Positions 25,718 to 35,033 of a DNA stretch of 64,000 nt are shown one piece after another; position 1 is the first letter of the stretch, and each line of letters opens with the position of its first letter. This DNA comes from JAGOTP01 sp964582475 (lineage in GTDB: Bacteria; Patescibacteriota; Patescibacteriia; 2-12-FULL-60-25): contig CAZOQS010000001.1 of the NCBI GenBank assembly GCA_964582475.1, positions 248,001-312,000 on the forward strand, read 5' to 3'. Below the pieces are notes generated by a model. The model was not told the DNA's origin. It saw only the letters and a program-made list of their open reading frames with translations, and did not search any database. Position numbers and translations under genes: made by a program.

Positions 25718-26671
25718 ATGGACCTTCAAACCCCTGCCAATCTTCCCATGCAAGACGAGCTTTCTTCTGCCGGTGCGATGCCGCCCGTACCACCTCCGTC
25801 ACCAGTTCCGCCTCCGATGCAGGCGATGCCTACTCTTTCGGATAAGATGCCTGACGATATGTTTTCAGGCGTAGACCGGAGTTCTCCGCCGCCACCGCCA
25901 CCACCGATGCAGGCGATGCCACAAGCGTCGAGCCCATCACCTGTGATGTCTCCTATGGCTCCGGCGCCGGTTGCCCCTCCACGTGTTCTTTCGGCATTGC
26001 CAGAAGCGGAACATCCACCAGTTTTACATTATATTCTTATCGCTCTCGGAGTTGTTGTAGTCCTGGGGTTAATTGCGGGTGGCATTTGGTTCTTTGCCAT
26101 TCGTCGACCAACGCGTGAAGTGATGGAGACGTTGCCAGCTGCCGTAGAAACAACCTCGACGACAGAAGATGGTGGCGTCGATACGGGACTTGCCCCAGGG
26201 GTGATGACAGATGAATCGATTGCAGATACGAATCCGTTTGATGAACCAGAAGTGATCCCATCAAAGCCTGTTGTGACGCCACCCGAAGGCGCGAACGTTC
26301 CTCCTCCGACCGCGATTGATCCAAACGGCGCCCAGCAGCCTCTGGGGGCGCCAGGCGCAACTGCTCCGGTGAGTGCGACCCCAGAACCAGCTTCAGATCC
26401 AGCCATGGCTCAGCCAGTCACGCCTCCGGTCGTCGTCGATCAAGATGCAGATGGATTATCGGATACACGCGAAACGGAGCTTGGAACGAATGCCACCGTG
26501 TCGGATAGCGATGCAGACGGGTTGAGCGATGGGGATGAAGTCTTGAAGTATCGAACAAATCCGCTCGTCCCAGATACAGACGGGGATAGCTATCCAGATG
26601 GGGTCGAAGTCCAGAAGGGCTTCAATCCACTGGGAGCCGGTCAGTGCGCAAATCCTACCTGCAGTCTTTAA
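25718..26671 (+). CDS. Membrane protein with thrombospondin type-3 repeats (II)
   Basis: 317 aa. A Pro/Met-rich cytoplasmic N-terminus (PPPPPPMQAMP-like stretches) precedes one membrane helix (about 105-130). A Pro/Thr linker leads to thrombospondin type-3 repeats (about 240-317; DQDADGLSD, DTDGDSYPD). The C-terminus GFNPLGAGQCANPTC mirrors that of the preceding protein. 15-nt gap, same operon. Confidence 0.82.
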   Translation: MDLQTPANLPMQDELSSAGAMPPVPPPSPVPPPMQAMPTLSDKMPDDMFSGVDRSSPPPPPPPMQAMPQASSPSPVMSPMAPAPVAPPRVLSALPEAEHPPVLHYILIALGVVVVLGLIAGGIWFFAIRRPTREVMETLPAAVETTSTTEDGGVDTGLAPGVMTDESIADTNPFDEPEVIPSKPVVTPPEGANVPPPTAIDPNGAQQPLGAPGATAPVSATPEPASDPAMAQPVTPPVVVDQDADGLSDTRETELGTNATVSDSDADGLSDGDEVLKYRTNPLVPDTDGDSYPDGVEVQKGFNPLGAGQCANPTCSL

Positions 26672-26689
26672 CCTTGGTTCGTCCCTTGT

Positions 26690-28147
26690 ATGGCGTTTGC
26701 ACCTTCCTCATCCACTCCTGCGGTTAACCCCGCCCGAAAACTGCCCGAGATCATTACGATCCCGGAGCAGTTTTATGGTGTTGCGTTGAAATTGAAGGCG
26801 CTCACGTCTGCGGAGCGGGACGAGGCGTCTCGTATTCCGCCGCCACCCCCACCGGTTGCAAAGCCGGCGAGTATTATTCGACCGCCGGAAGCGCAGCGTG
26901 CTCCGTGGCTGATGATCGGGATTGTGGCAGGCGTGATCATCTTGAGTATTCTCGGATTCGTGTATTTTAATCGCGATAGTCTGTTCCGAAAGCAAGCCCC
27001 TGTTGTGGCGACAGTCGTTGCTCCAGAACCTCTACCAACAGCGCCGAGCGGCTTGTCGGCGCTTGGGGGTCAAGGAGCGGTCTCACTCGCGTGGACCGAT
27101 GCGGCGCCAAACGAGCAGGGATATCACATCGAACGCAAGGAAGGTGCGGGAGAAGGGACCTTTTCAAGAATTACTACCTTACCTGCTAATAGCACCGCCT
27201 TTATTGATGTAACGGTTCAGCCGAGCGCGAGCTATACCTATCGCGTCGTAGCAACGGGTGTAAGCGGGGATTCTGCTCCATCGAATGAAGCGCCGGCGAC
27301 AACGCCCGCGCTCCCTGCTCCAGAAGCGCCAAAGCCAACCTTCCCTCCGGGGGGTCTCGATACGGATTCGGACGGTTTGACGGATGCTGAGGAGGCGCAG
27401 TACGGGACGAATCCACAAAAGCCAGACACAGATGGCGACCGTTTCCTTGATGGAAACGAAGTCTTCCATTTGTATAATCCTGCCGCGACCGCACCAGGGA
27501 AGTTGCTTGAGTCCGGCTTGGTACGTTCACAAAGTTCCCCAAGTGGATGGGTGATGTATGTTCCGGCTACCTGGACATCGACTCCGGACGAAACGGATAC
27601 AAGTCGTCTCACGCTTCAGAGTGGACGAGGCGAGCGCTTCGCCGTGTCGGTCGAATCAAATCCCTCCACACAAGAGCTCGGTCCCTGGGTCGCGGCACGT
27701 GTAAATCAGCCCGTCGAATCCTTGGGGGAATTCACGACGAAGGGAGGTTTGCGCGGTGTCTATTCCGCTGATCGCATGCAGGCTTGGCTTGCCTGGGGCA
27801 ATGCCGTTTTCCACATCACCTACGACCTGCAATCCCAGCCATTCCTGAACTTCCGCACAACTCTTGAAATGATGCTAAACTCGTTGAGCTTGAATGGAGC
27901 GGCTATTCTCCCAACGACGCTGACTCCCGCAAACTCGGGCCCAGGTTCTCTCCTCGCTCCTGCGAGCTCAACGCCTGTGACAGCTCCTGTTCCCGCGCCT
28001 GAAGCCCCTGCTGCGCCTGTCGCGGCAACATCTACCGCTCCGGTGACAGACGCGCCTAATGCAGATGCGTCAACCACCACCGCTTCCATTCCTCCGACGT
28101 CTTCTTCATCCACCCCTCCTGCCCCCAGCACCCCTTCTGAGTCATGA
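26690..28147 (+). CDS. Membrane protein with FN3 and thrombospondin type-3 repeats (III)
   Basis: 485 aa. Short cytoplasmic N-terminus, membrane helix (about 70-92, WLMIGIVAGVIILSILGF), an FN3-like domain (about 110-200; YHIERKEGAG, YTYRVVATG), one thrombospondin type-3 block (about 223-262), and a beta domain starting GWVMYVPATWT. It ends with a long Pro/Ala/Thr/Ser tail. It lacks the Cys-bearing C-terminus of its two paralogue-like neighbours. Its last 4 bases overlap ybeY. Confidence 0.8.
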   Translation: MAFAPSSSTPAVNPARKLPEIITIPEQFYGVALKLKALTSAERDEASRIPPPPPPVAKPASIIRPPEAQRAPWLMIGIVAGVIILSILGFVYFNRDSLFRKQAPVVATVVAPEPLPTAPSGLSALGGQGAVSLAWTDAAPNEQGYHIERKEGAGEGTFSRITTLPANSTAFIDVTVQPSASYTYRVVATGVSGDSAPSNEAPATTPALPAPEAPKPTFPPGGLDTDSDGLTDAEEAQYGTNPQKPDTDGDRFLDGNEVFHLYNPAATAPGKLLESGLVRSQSSPSGWVMYVPATWTSTPDETDTSRLTLQSGRGERFAVSVESNPSTQELGPWVAARVNQPVESLGEFTTKGGLRGVYSADRMQAWLAWGNAVFHITYDLQSQPFLNFRTTLEMMLNSLSLNGAAILPTTLTPANSGPGSLLAPASSTPVTAPVPAPEAPAAPVAATSTAPVTDAPNADASTTTASIPPTSSSSTPPAPSTPSES

Positions 28148-28599
28148 TCCGCTTTCTTGCTACAAGGCTTCCTCCGGAACTTCACGAAAAGGATCTCGCG
28201 TCTGCCGCTCTCGCGTTAGCGCAGGTCTTGCGTATCAAAAAGCCGCTTGAAATTTCCTTGTCATTCGTTACGCCGGCTCGTATGCAGGCGTTGAATAAGC
28301 AATACCGCAAGAAAGATCGTCCGACGGACGTCCTCTCCTTCTCGAGTCGTGAGGCCGCCTTACCTAAGGCTCTTCAAGTTCAATCTTCCTCTTGGGGAGA
28401 TGTGATTATTTGTCCTGCGTATGCCAAAGGTGAGGCGAAGCGTCGGAGTCTTCCGCTTCGAGAAGAGCTCGTACGCCTGCTAATTCATGGGGTACTGCAC
28501 TTGGCGGGCTATGACCATGCAACGGAAGAAGATGAGCTGAAGATGTTTGGTATCCAGGAGCGCTTAGTCGGGGCATTGATCTCTGCAGAATATGTCTAG
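28144..28599 (+). CDS. ybeY: Endoribonuclease YbeY
   Basis: 151 aa. Carries the metal-binding motif HGVLHLAGYDH (family HGxLHLxGYDH), the RPTDVLSF motif and GDVIIC. YbeY is a zinc-dependent endoribonuclease in 16S rRNA maturation and ribosome quality control. Start and stop overlap both neighbours (4 and 8 nt), so it is coupled to a surface-protein gene and to dgkA. Confidence 0.94.
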   Translation: MIRFLATRLPPELHEKDLASAALALAQVLRIKKPLEISLSFVTPARMQALNKQYRKKDRPTDVLSFSSREAALPKALQVQSSSWGDVIICPAYAKGEAKRRSLPLREELVRLLIHGVLHLAGYDHATEEDELKMFGIQERLVGALISAEYV

Positions 28600-28966
28600 C
28601 CTGTTTCGTTTTTTTCGCAGCGTCAAACACGCAACGCATGGCGTCCTGTCTGTCTATCGAACAGAGCAAAATTTTCGTATTCAGTGTATTGCGGGTCTGT
28701 GCGCGAATACGCTCGCCATGATCTTGCCTCTTTCATGGGACCAGCGCTTGATTATTCTCGTTGTGTCTGCATCCGTCCTAGTGTTAGAATTGCTCAACAG
28801 CGCGATCGAGCGCCTGCTCGACCTGTTAAAACCTCGGCTGAACGAGTACGCTGGTGAGGTGAAGGATGTGATGGCTGGTGCGGTGTTGATTGCCTCGGTG
28901 TCGGCGGTGATTGTTGGGATCTGTATCTTCTGGCCTCACATGACCTCTTTTCTCGCGCGCGTATGA
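28592..28966 (+). CDS. dgkA: Diacylglycerol/undecaprenol kinase
   Basis: 124 aa, three membrane helices. Contains the family motif ELLNSAIERLLDLLKPRLNEYAGEVKD (split by a loop) and the membrane segment AGAVLIAS. Such small kinases recycle undecaprenol or phosphorylate diacylglycerol. It overlaps ybeY by 8 nt and ftsA by 4 nt. Confidence 0.92.
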   Translation: MSSLFRFFRSVKHATHGVLSVYRTEQNFRIQCIAGLCANTLAMILPLSWDQRLIILVVSASVLVLELLNSAIERLLDLLKPRLNEYAGEVKDVMAGAVLIASVSAVIVGICIFWPHMTSFLARV

Positions 28967-30237
28967 AAGATCACCTGATCGTTGGCGTCGATCTTGGGAG
29001 TTCGGCTATCCGTCTTGCGGTCGGCCAGGTCTCGATTGGTTCCGAAAAGCGGGAAGTCTTGAGTGTGATTGGTGCAGTTGAAGTTCCGTCGCAGGGCATC
29101 TCGAAGGGTTCCGTAAACTCACTTGAAGATGTCGTCAGTTCCATTTCGGCGTCGCTCGAACAGATCGAGCGCCAAATCGGATTGCCGATCTCTGAAGTCT
29201 ATTTGTCGATTGGAGGTGTCCATCTCACGATTCAAGCTGCGAAAGGCGTGATTGGTGTTTCGCGCCCTGAAGGAGAGATTCGCGAGGAGGACGTGCATCG
29301 TGCGCTTGAAGCCGCACGCTCCGTCGTGAATCCAGCGAACCAGGAAATCATCCACATCCTGCCGAAGACGTTTAGTGTCGATGGCCAAACGGGGATTAAG
29401 GATCCGGTTGGGATGCAGGGGATTCGTTTGGAAGCAGAAGCGCACATTATTCAGGGCTTTTCGTCACACGTTCGGAATATCACGAAGGCGGCTTTCCGTA
29501 CCGGTTTGGAAGTCCGTGAATTGGTCTTCGCGCCGCTCGCCTCCGCGGAAGCGGTTACGACGGCTCGTCAGCGTGATGTTGGAACCGTCGTGATTAACGT
29601 GGGTGCGGGGACTACAAGCGTAGCTGTGTTTGAAGAGGGTGATCTTCTGCACGCAGCCATTTTCCCGATTGGAGCCGATCACATCACGTCTGATCTTGCG
29701 ATTGGGCTCCGAACCTCGCTTGAACTCGCTGAGCATATCAAGCGTCACTTCGCGAGCGCGCATGCCGATTCTGCTAACCGCTACGAAGAGATTGATTTGC
29801 GTGAGTTGGGCGGAGATCATACCGAAATCGTCTCTCGACGCTTCGTGTCGGACATCGCCCAAGCGCGCGCCGAAGAAATATTTGAAAAAGTCGAGAAAGA
29901 GCTCAAAAAGATTGAGCGCAGCGGGATGTTACCTGCGGGCGCGATCTTAACGGGTGGTGGGGTGAAGCTCGGGGGGATGACGGAGATCGCTCGTCAGGTC
30001 TTGCGCCTGCCGGTTGCGATCGGCATTCCGACAACCGTCGTCACGCCGCTTACCGAAGTCGTTCAAGACCCAGCGTTTTCCACAGCCATTGGCTTGGTTC
30101 TGTGGGGCTATAACGCAGAACGCGAAGATGCGGGCGTCGCAACGAAAAACGGCTCTAGTTACGCGGCAAAGGGAGGGGAAGCCTTCAAGAAGTTGAGTGA
30201 GCCATTGAAGCGTATTTTTAAATCCTTCTTACCGTAA
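28963..30237 (+). CDS. ftsA: Cell division protein FtsA
   Basis: 424 aa, actin-like ATPase that tethers FtsZ to the membrane. Phosphate-1 motif VGVDLGSSAIRLAVG, SHDS/1C domain, phosphate-2 (TVVINVGAGTTSVAVF) and adenosine motif (GAILTGGGVKLGG). A basic C-terminal helix (PLKRIFKSFLP) fits the membrane-targeting tail. It ends inside its own terminator hairpin; ftsZ then has a separate promoter. Confidence 0.95.
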   Translation: MKDHLIVGVDLGSSAIRLAVGQVSIGSEKREVLSVIGAVEVPSQGISKGSVNSLEDVVSSISASLEQIERQIGLPISEVYLSIGGVHLTIQAAKGVIGVSRPEGEIREEDVHRALEAARSVVNPANQEIIHILPKTFSVDGQTGIKDPVGMQGIRLEAEAHIIQGFSSHVRNITKAAFRTGLEVRELVFAPLASAEAVTTARQRDVGTVVINVGAGTTSVAVFEEGDLLHAAIFPIGADHITSDLAIGLRTSLELAEHIKRHFASAHADSANRYEEIDLRELGGDHTEIVSRRFVSDIAQARAEEIFEKVEKELKKIERSGMLPAGAILTGGGVKLGGMTEIARQVLRLPVAIGIPTTVVTPLTEVVQDPAFSTAIGLVLWGYNAEREDAGVATKNGSSYAAKGGEAFKKLSEPLKRIFKSFLP

Positions 30238-30250
30238 GGAGGATTTTTCC
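30220..30250 (+). terminator. Terminator overlapping the ftsA stop
   Basis: AAATCCT / AGGATTT outer pairs with CTTA / TAAG inside, followed by TTCCC; the stop codon TAA sits in the hairpin. It separates the long surface-protein/ftsA unit from ftsZ. Confidence 0.65.
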
Positions 30251-30251
30251 C

Positions 30252-30280
30252 TTGACCCTCGAGAGTCGGGTGAGTATGGT
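30252..30280 (+). promoter_or_regulatory. Promoter of ftsZ
   Basis: TTGACC, 17-bp spacer, TATGGT; leader of about 57 nt. The spacer contains the palindrome CTCGAG. Confidence 0.7.
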
Positions 30281-30343
30281 AGCAAAGAACAACGAATCTT
30301 CTCTTTATTGAGCCATTTTTGAACAATCCTTGTAGACATTGCT

Positions 30344-31819
30344 ATGGCCGAAATCAAACCCGAAATCGAAGCGCTTGCCACCATCAAGGTGATTGGTGTT
30401 GGTGGATCCGGTGGATCATCGGTCAATCGCATGATCGCTTCGAAAATTCGCGGCGTTGAGTTTATCGCGATGAATACGGATATACAGGCGCTACAATTTT
30501 CACAAGCGTCCCAAAAACTCCACATCGGAAAAACGATGACGCGTGGGTTGGGCGCAGGCGCAGATCCAGAAGTCGGTCTGCACGCGGCTGAAGAGAGTCA
30601 AAACGAAATTCGGGAAATGTTAAAAGGGGCGGACATGGTCTTTATTACGTGTGGTTTGGGCGGAGGAACAGGTTCTGGCGCGTCGCCATTTATTGCAAGC
30701 GTTGCCAAAGAATTGGGTATTTTGACGGTCGCTGTTGTGACACGTCCCTTCGGGTTTGAAGGGGCGCAGCGTCGCATGATTGCGGATGGAGCCTATGAAA
30801 AGTTGGCGAACCAGGTCGATACCATCGTTGCGATCCCAAACGATCGTATTTTGCAGATTATCGATCGCAAGACGTCGCTCGTCGAAGCCTTCGAAATTGT
30901 GGATGATGTCTTGCGCCAAGGCGTACAAGGGATCTCTGAGTTGATCACCGTCCCAGGTCTGATCAACGTCGACTTCGCCGATGTCCGGTCAGTCATGTTG
31001 AACCGCGGTTCTGCCCTCATGGGTATTGGACGTGGTCATGGCGATAACCGCGCCGCTGATGCCGCCAAAGCTGCTGTCGCTTCTCCTTTGCTCGAGGTTT
31101 CGATTGATGGGGCAAAGGGAATTCTCTTCACGATCACGGGTGGTTCGAACCTTGGAATGTATGAAGTGTCGGAAGCAGCCAAGGTTATCACTCAGTCGGC
31201 TGACCCACAGGCAAAGGTCATCTTCGGTGCCATCATCGATGAATCAATGAAGGATGAGGTGAAGGTGACGGTTGTCGCTACGGGTTTTGAAACAGCACGT
31301 CCTGGTACGATGAAGGCGAAGACGGTTCTTACTTCGGGCACGATTCAGCCTCGGACAGGGACTGTCGCGAACACGCCTCCTCCAGAGCCGCTTGAAAAAT
31401 ATTCGTTCCAGACAAATCCACGTTCAACCGGAGTAGTAACGCCGCCACCTGTTCAACCACAACAACCACCACAGCAATCGGTCTACCAGCAGCCCGCCGC
31501 CCAGCCACAGCAATCGCCAAGCTACCCGAGTAGCTATCCAGGCGTGAACTACCAGGCGCAACCAGCGCCTCAGCAGCCAGCGGAGCCACAGCAAGACTAT
31601 ACAGAAGAGCCTCCTCAGGAAGCTTGGCGTAAGCCAATGGCGCCTGCGCCCGCTGTCCGTCAGCCACATGTTTCTCCGCCTTCTTATGCTGCTCCGGGTC
31701 AGCAGCAGCGTCCGATGACGTCGCCTCCTCCAAGTAGACAGGCGACCCAGCAGCCGCAGCCACCTGCGGATGAAGAAGATTTAGATATCCCAGCCTTCAT
31801 TCGGAAGAAGCTCATGTAA
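30344..31819 (+). CDS. ftsZ: Cell division protein FtsZ
   Basis: 491 aa, tubulin-like GTPase forming the division ring. VIGVGGSGGSSVNRM, the tubulin signature GGGTGSGASP (about 107-116) and the T7 region are clear. After about residue 325 follows a long Pro/Gln-rich intrinsically disordered linker, then the conserved C-terminal peptide DLDIPAFIRKKLM, which binds FtsA and others. Longer than the usual 380-400 aa because of the linker. No SD. Confidence 0.97.
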   Translation: MAEIKPEIEALATIKVIGVGGSGGSSVNRMIASKIRGVEFIAMNTDIQALQFSQASQKLHIGKTMTRGLGAGADPEVGLHAAEESQNEIREMLKGADMVFITCGLGGGTGSGASPFIASVAKELGILTVAVVTRPFGFEGAQRRMIADGAYEKLANQVDTIVAIPNDRILQIIDRKTSLVEAFEIVDDVLRQGVQGISELITVPGLINVDFADVRSVMLNRGSALMGIGRGHGDNRAADAAKAAVASPLLEVSIDGAKGILFTITGGSNLGMYEVSEAAKVITQSADPQAKVIFGAIIDESMKDEVKVTVVATGFETARPGTMKAKTVLTSGTIQPRTGTVANTPPPEPLEKYSFQTNPRSTGVVTPPPVQPQQPPQQSVYQQPAAQPQQSPSYPSSYPGVNYQAQPAPQQPAEPQQDYTEEPPQEAWRKPMAPAPAVRQPHVSPPSYAAPGQQQRPMTSPPPSRQATQQPQPPADEEDLDIPAFIRKKLM

Positions 31820-31822
31820 TGC

Positions 31823-31849
31823 GGGCGTCTTTCGCGCCCTCGTTCTTTT
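31823..31849 (+). terminator. Weak terminator between ftsZ and nrdR
   Basis: GGGCG / CGCCC short stem followed by TCGTTCTTTT, directly before ATG of nrdR. Probably only partial termination. Confidence 0.4.
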
Positions 31850-32347
31850 ATGCACTGCCCGGTCTGTAGTCATACGGATACGAAAGTGGTTGATTCGCGT
31901 CTATCGCTTGATGGAACGTCTATTCGTCGTCGACGCGAATGCGGAACCTGTGAATACCGATTTTCAACCTTAGAAGAGATTGAATTGCTTGATATTACGG
32001 TTGTGAAGCGTGATGGGCATCGAGAAGCGTATTCTCGCGAGAAGCTTGAACGCGGTTTGCGTCGTGCGCTTGAAAAACGACAGCATATTGACGCGGAATT
32101 CCGCTCGCTGGTTCAATCGATCGAGCGCGACATCCAGCGTCGAAAATCCTCTGAAATCACGAGCGCAGATGTCGGAGAGATCGTGATGGAACGACTGAAA
32201 ACCTTTGATAAAGTCGCCTATATCCGATTTGCTTCGGTCTATCGTTCATTTGAGGATGTAAAAACCTTTCGCGACGAACTCTCTGATCTTATTCGGTTGG
32301 AAAAAGAACGCCAACGAACTGAGAAGAAACCCAAGTCCAAGTCGTGA
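31850..32347 (+). CDS. nrdR: Transcriptional repressor NrdR
   Basis: 165 aa. Zinc ribbon with Cys3, Cys6, Cys31 and Cys34, followed by RRRRECGTCEYRFST and an ATP-cone domain. NrdR represses ribonucleotide reductase genes through 16-bp NrdR boxes when dATP is high. No ribonucleotide reductase gene and no obvious NrdR box is in this window. Its TGA stop supplies the TG of the htrA promoter. Confidence 0.95.
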   Translation: MHCPVCSHTDTKVVDSRLSLDGTSIRRRRECGTCEYRFSTLEEIELLDITVVKRDGHREAYSREKLERGLRRALEKRQHIDAEFRSLVQSIERDIQRRKSSEITSADVGEIVMERLKTFDKVAYIRFASVYRSFEDVKTFRDELSDLIRLEKERQRTEKKPKSKS

Positions 32348-32353
32348 TACACT
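32345..32353 (+). promoter_or_regulatory. Stop-codon-fused extended -10 promoter of htrA
   Basis: TGA (nrdR stop) followed by TACACT, then 8 nt to ATG32362. Predicts a leaderless mRNA. Confidence 0.65.
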
Positions 32354-32361
32354 GAGAGCCT

Positions 32362-33585
32362 ATGTCTGCACCTCGTTGGCTTGCCGCCTATTTGCTCGCT
32401 TCTCTTGGAGCGGGTGCCCTCGGTGGAGCGGCGATCACTCGTTACAATCAATACACACAAGCTTCGCCTAACACGCCTCCCTCGATGTTGGGTACGTTGC
32501 TCGGAAATACGACGAGTACGCTCTCAGAGCTTCGCAAGGAAGAGCTACAAACAATTGATGTTGTACGTCAGGCTTCTCCGGCCGTTGTATCGATTGTAAT
32601 TACGAAGGAGCTCTCGACACGATCCCCGGATGATTTTTTTACAGACTTGTTTAACGATCGGTTCTTCTTTGCTCCGCAGGCTCCACGCGCCTCCTCGACC
32701 GTGCCTGAGGCTCCAAAGCAGCGTTTGCGCGTCGGTGGCGGTTCTGGCTTCTTGGTCGCCGCAGACGGCTATATCGTGACGAATAAGCACGTTGTGGACG
32801 ATGAAGCGGCAGAGTATACCGTCGTGCTTCAGGATGGCCGTGAGTTGCCTGGAAAAGTCTTAGCAGTTGATCCAAGTCTTGATCTCGCGATCATCAAGAT
32901 CGAGGGGGCGGATTTTCCGTTCATCGCGTTAGGGGATAGTGACAAGATTGAAATCGGACAGACAGTCATCGCGATTGGAAACGCCTTGTCTGAATTTCAA
33001 AATACCGTAACAAAAGGAATTGTGTCCGGTGTGGATCGACGGTTGGTCGCTGGAACTCGAACAGCGACAGAAGTGATTGAGGGCGCCATCCAAACCGACG
33101 CCGCGATCAACCCGGGGAATTCTGGCGGTCCACTGATCGATCTTCAAGGAAAAGTGATCGGCGTAAACACGGCTATTTCTGAGAACGCACAGTCCTTAGG
33201 TTTCGCGTTGCCAATTAATGTCGCGAAGCAAGCAGTGGAAAGTGTGAAACGAACGGGCAAGATTGTTCGTCCTTGGATTGGGGTTCGTTATGTCCAGATT
33301 GATAGCGAGCTTGCGAAGCGTGAGCAGCTCCCACAACCGTATGGGGTCTGGATTCAGCCGGGGCGCACGCCAGCGGACGTGGCGATTTTGCCAGACTCGC
33401 CGGCAGAGAAGGCGGGACTGAAAGAAAAGGATGTGATTTTAGAGGTAAATGGTCAGAAGTTGGATGAACATCGTTCGTTATCCTCAGTGGTTACGCGTTT
33501 TGCACCAGGTGATGTTATTGAGCTGAAGATTTCACGCGATGGAAAAGAACAGACGCTGCGTCTTACTCTCGAAGAACGAAAATAA
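32362..33585 (+). CDS. HtrA/DegP-type serine protease with one PDZ domain
   Basis: 407 aa. N-terminal membrane anchor, then a trypsin-like domain with His143 (NKHVV), Asp174 (DLAIIK) and Ser254 (GNSGGPL). A single PDZ domain follows (about 305-400). It would degrade or refold damaged exported proteins, fitting a genome heavy in surface proteins. pyk starts 8 nt later. Confidence 0.95.
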   Translation: MSAPRWLAAYLLASLGAGALGGAAITRYNQYTQASPNTPPSMLGTLLGNTTSTLSELRKEELQTIDVVRQASPAVVSIVITKELSTRSPDDFFTDLFNDRFFFAPQAPRASSTVPEAPKQRLRVGGGSGFLVAADGYIVTNKHVVDDEAAEYTVVLQDGRELPGKVLAVDPSLDLAIIKIEGADFPFIALGDSDKIEIGQTVIAIGNALSEFQNTVTKGIVSGVDRRLVAGTRTATEVIEGAIQTDAAINPGNSGGPLIDLQGKVIGVNTAISENAQSLGFALPINVAKQAVESVKRTGKIVRPWIGVRYVQIDSELAKREQLPQPYGVWIQPGRTPADVAILPDSPAEKAGLKEKDVILEVNGQKLDEHRSLSSVVTRFAPGDVIELKISRDGKEQTLRLTLEERK

Positions 33586-33593
33586 CTTTTTCT

Positions 33594-35024
33594 ATGATCC
33601 TGAAGCACACGAAGATTGTTTGTACGATCGGACCTTCCAGCTGTAGTTATGAACGTTTGACCCAGCTGGTGGAGGCGGGGATGGATGTGTGTCGTTTAAA
33701 CTTTTCGCATGGGACCTACGATGCCTTTGCCGAGTGGATCCGCTTGATTCGTAAGGTTTCCAAGACGTTAGGGAAGCCGATTGCGATTTTGCAGGACCTT
33801 CAGGGGCCAAAGATCCGTGTTGGCGATCTCCCGAAAGAGGGTGTCACCCTCAAAACGGGGGAGGAAATTATTTTTACAACCGGAAAAGCCAAAATTCCTA
33901 CCAAGCTTCCGGTGACCTACCCGCTTTTGCATAAAGATGTACGCGTTGGACAACAGATTCTTTTGGATGACGGGCTGTTGTCAGTTGAGGTTCTGAAGGT
34001 CCGTGGTGAAGATGTGGTCTGTCGCATCACGCAAGGAGGGTTGTTGACGTCACATAAAGGGTTGAACCTCCCTGAAACAAAGACCACCATCTCCGCCATC
34101 AGCGACAAGGACAAGGCGGATTTGCGCTTTGGGATTGAGCAAGGAGTGGATTGGGTCGCTCTGTCTTTTGTTCGCTCGGCAGAGGATCTGCGCGAACTAC
34201 GTCGTTTGATCCAGCGTTATGAAAAAGAGCTAGGAGTTGAAGTCGAGGCGCCTTTAAAGATCATCGCGAAGGTCGAGAAGCCCGAAGCGGTTGAAGCGAT
34301 GGATGAGATTGTGGCAGAAGCCGATGGCATTATGGTTGCGCGCGGCGACCTCGGAATCGAAATTGCGGCGTCCAAGGTACCGATTGTTCAGAAGCAGTTG
34401 ATTCAAGCGTGTTTGGAAGCAGGGAAGCCGGTGATTGTGGCAACTCAAATGCTTGATTCCATGATCCGTAATCCCCGGGCTACGCGCGCAGAGGTTTCGG
34501 ATATCGCGAATGCCGTCATCGATTCGACGGACGCGACGATGTTGTCTGGCGAGACTGCAACCGGTGCGTTCCCGATTGAGGCGGTACAGACAATGTCTGC
34601 AGCTATTTTAGAGGTGGAACACGCATTTTCTGCCGACACAGATGCGCATCTCCATGTGACCGCTTCCACACAGGAGGCGATGACGAACATCTCCGTTCTT
34701 CTGGCACGCGCTCGAAATGCCAAGGCGATTCTGGTTTCAAGCTTGTCCGGAAGAGCAGCGCGGCTCGTTTCACGTGAACGTCCAGAAGTAACCATTTATG
34801 TCGCCTCTTCGATTGAGCGCGTGGTGCGTCAGTTAGCGCTCTCGCGTGGTGTGGTGCCGCTGTATATCCCTTCCTGTCGTCGTATGCGTGATCTGATCGA
34901 TCGTTCCTTTGCCATGATTTTGAAACAAGGAGTGCTGAAGTCGGGAGATGAAATTGTGATCGTCGCCGGTGAACCGTTAGGAGAGTCGGGGAACGTGAAC
35001 TTGGTTGAGGTACGTAAGTTGTAA
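33594..35024 (+). CDS. pyk: Pyruvate kinase
   Basis: 476 aa; makes pyruvate and ATP from phosphoenolpyruvate. KIVCTIGPSS, CRLNFSHGT, GPKIRVG, the catalytic IIAKVEKPEAV segment, MVARGDLGIE and the ATQMLDSM helix are intact; the C-terminal regulatory domain is present. No SD. With pgk and eno it gives the ATP-forming end of glycolysis within this window. Confidence 0.96.
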   Translation: MILKHTKIVCTIGPSSCSYERLTQLVEAGMDVCRLNFSHGTYDAFAEWIRLIRKVSKTLGKPIAILQDLQGPKIRVGDLPKEGVTLKTGEEIIFTTGKAKIPTKLPVTYPLLHKDVRVGQQILLDDGLLSVEVLKVRGEDVVCRITQGGLLTSHKGLNLPETKTTISAISDKDKADLRFGIEQGVDWVALSFVRSAEDLRELRRLIQRYEKELGVEVEAPLKIIAKVEKPEAVEAMDEIVAEADGIMVARGDLGIEIAASKVPIVQKQLIQACLEAGKPVIVATQMLDSMIRNPRATRAEVSDIANAVIDSTDATMLSGETATGAFPIEAVQTMSAAILEVEHAFSADTDAHLHVTASTQEAMTNISVLLARARNAKAILVSSLSGRAARLVSRERPEVTIYVASSIERVVRQLALSRGVVPLYIPSCRRMRDLIDRSFAMILKQGVLKSGDEIVIVAGEPLGESGNVNLVEVRKL

Positions 35025-35033
35025 GCAGCGGAT

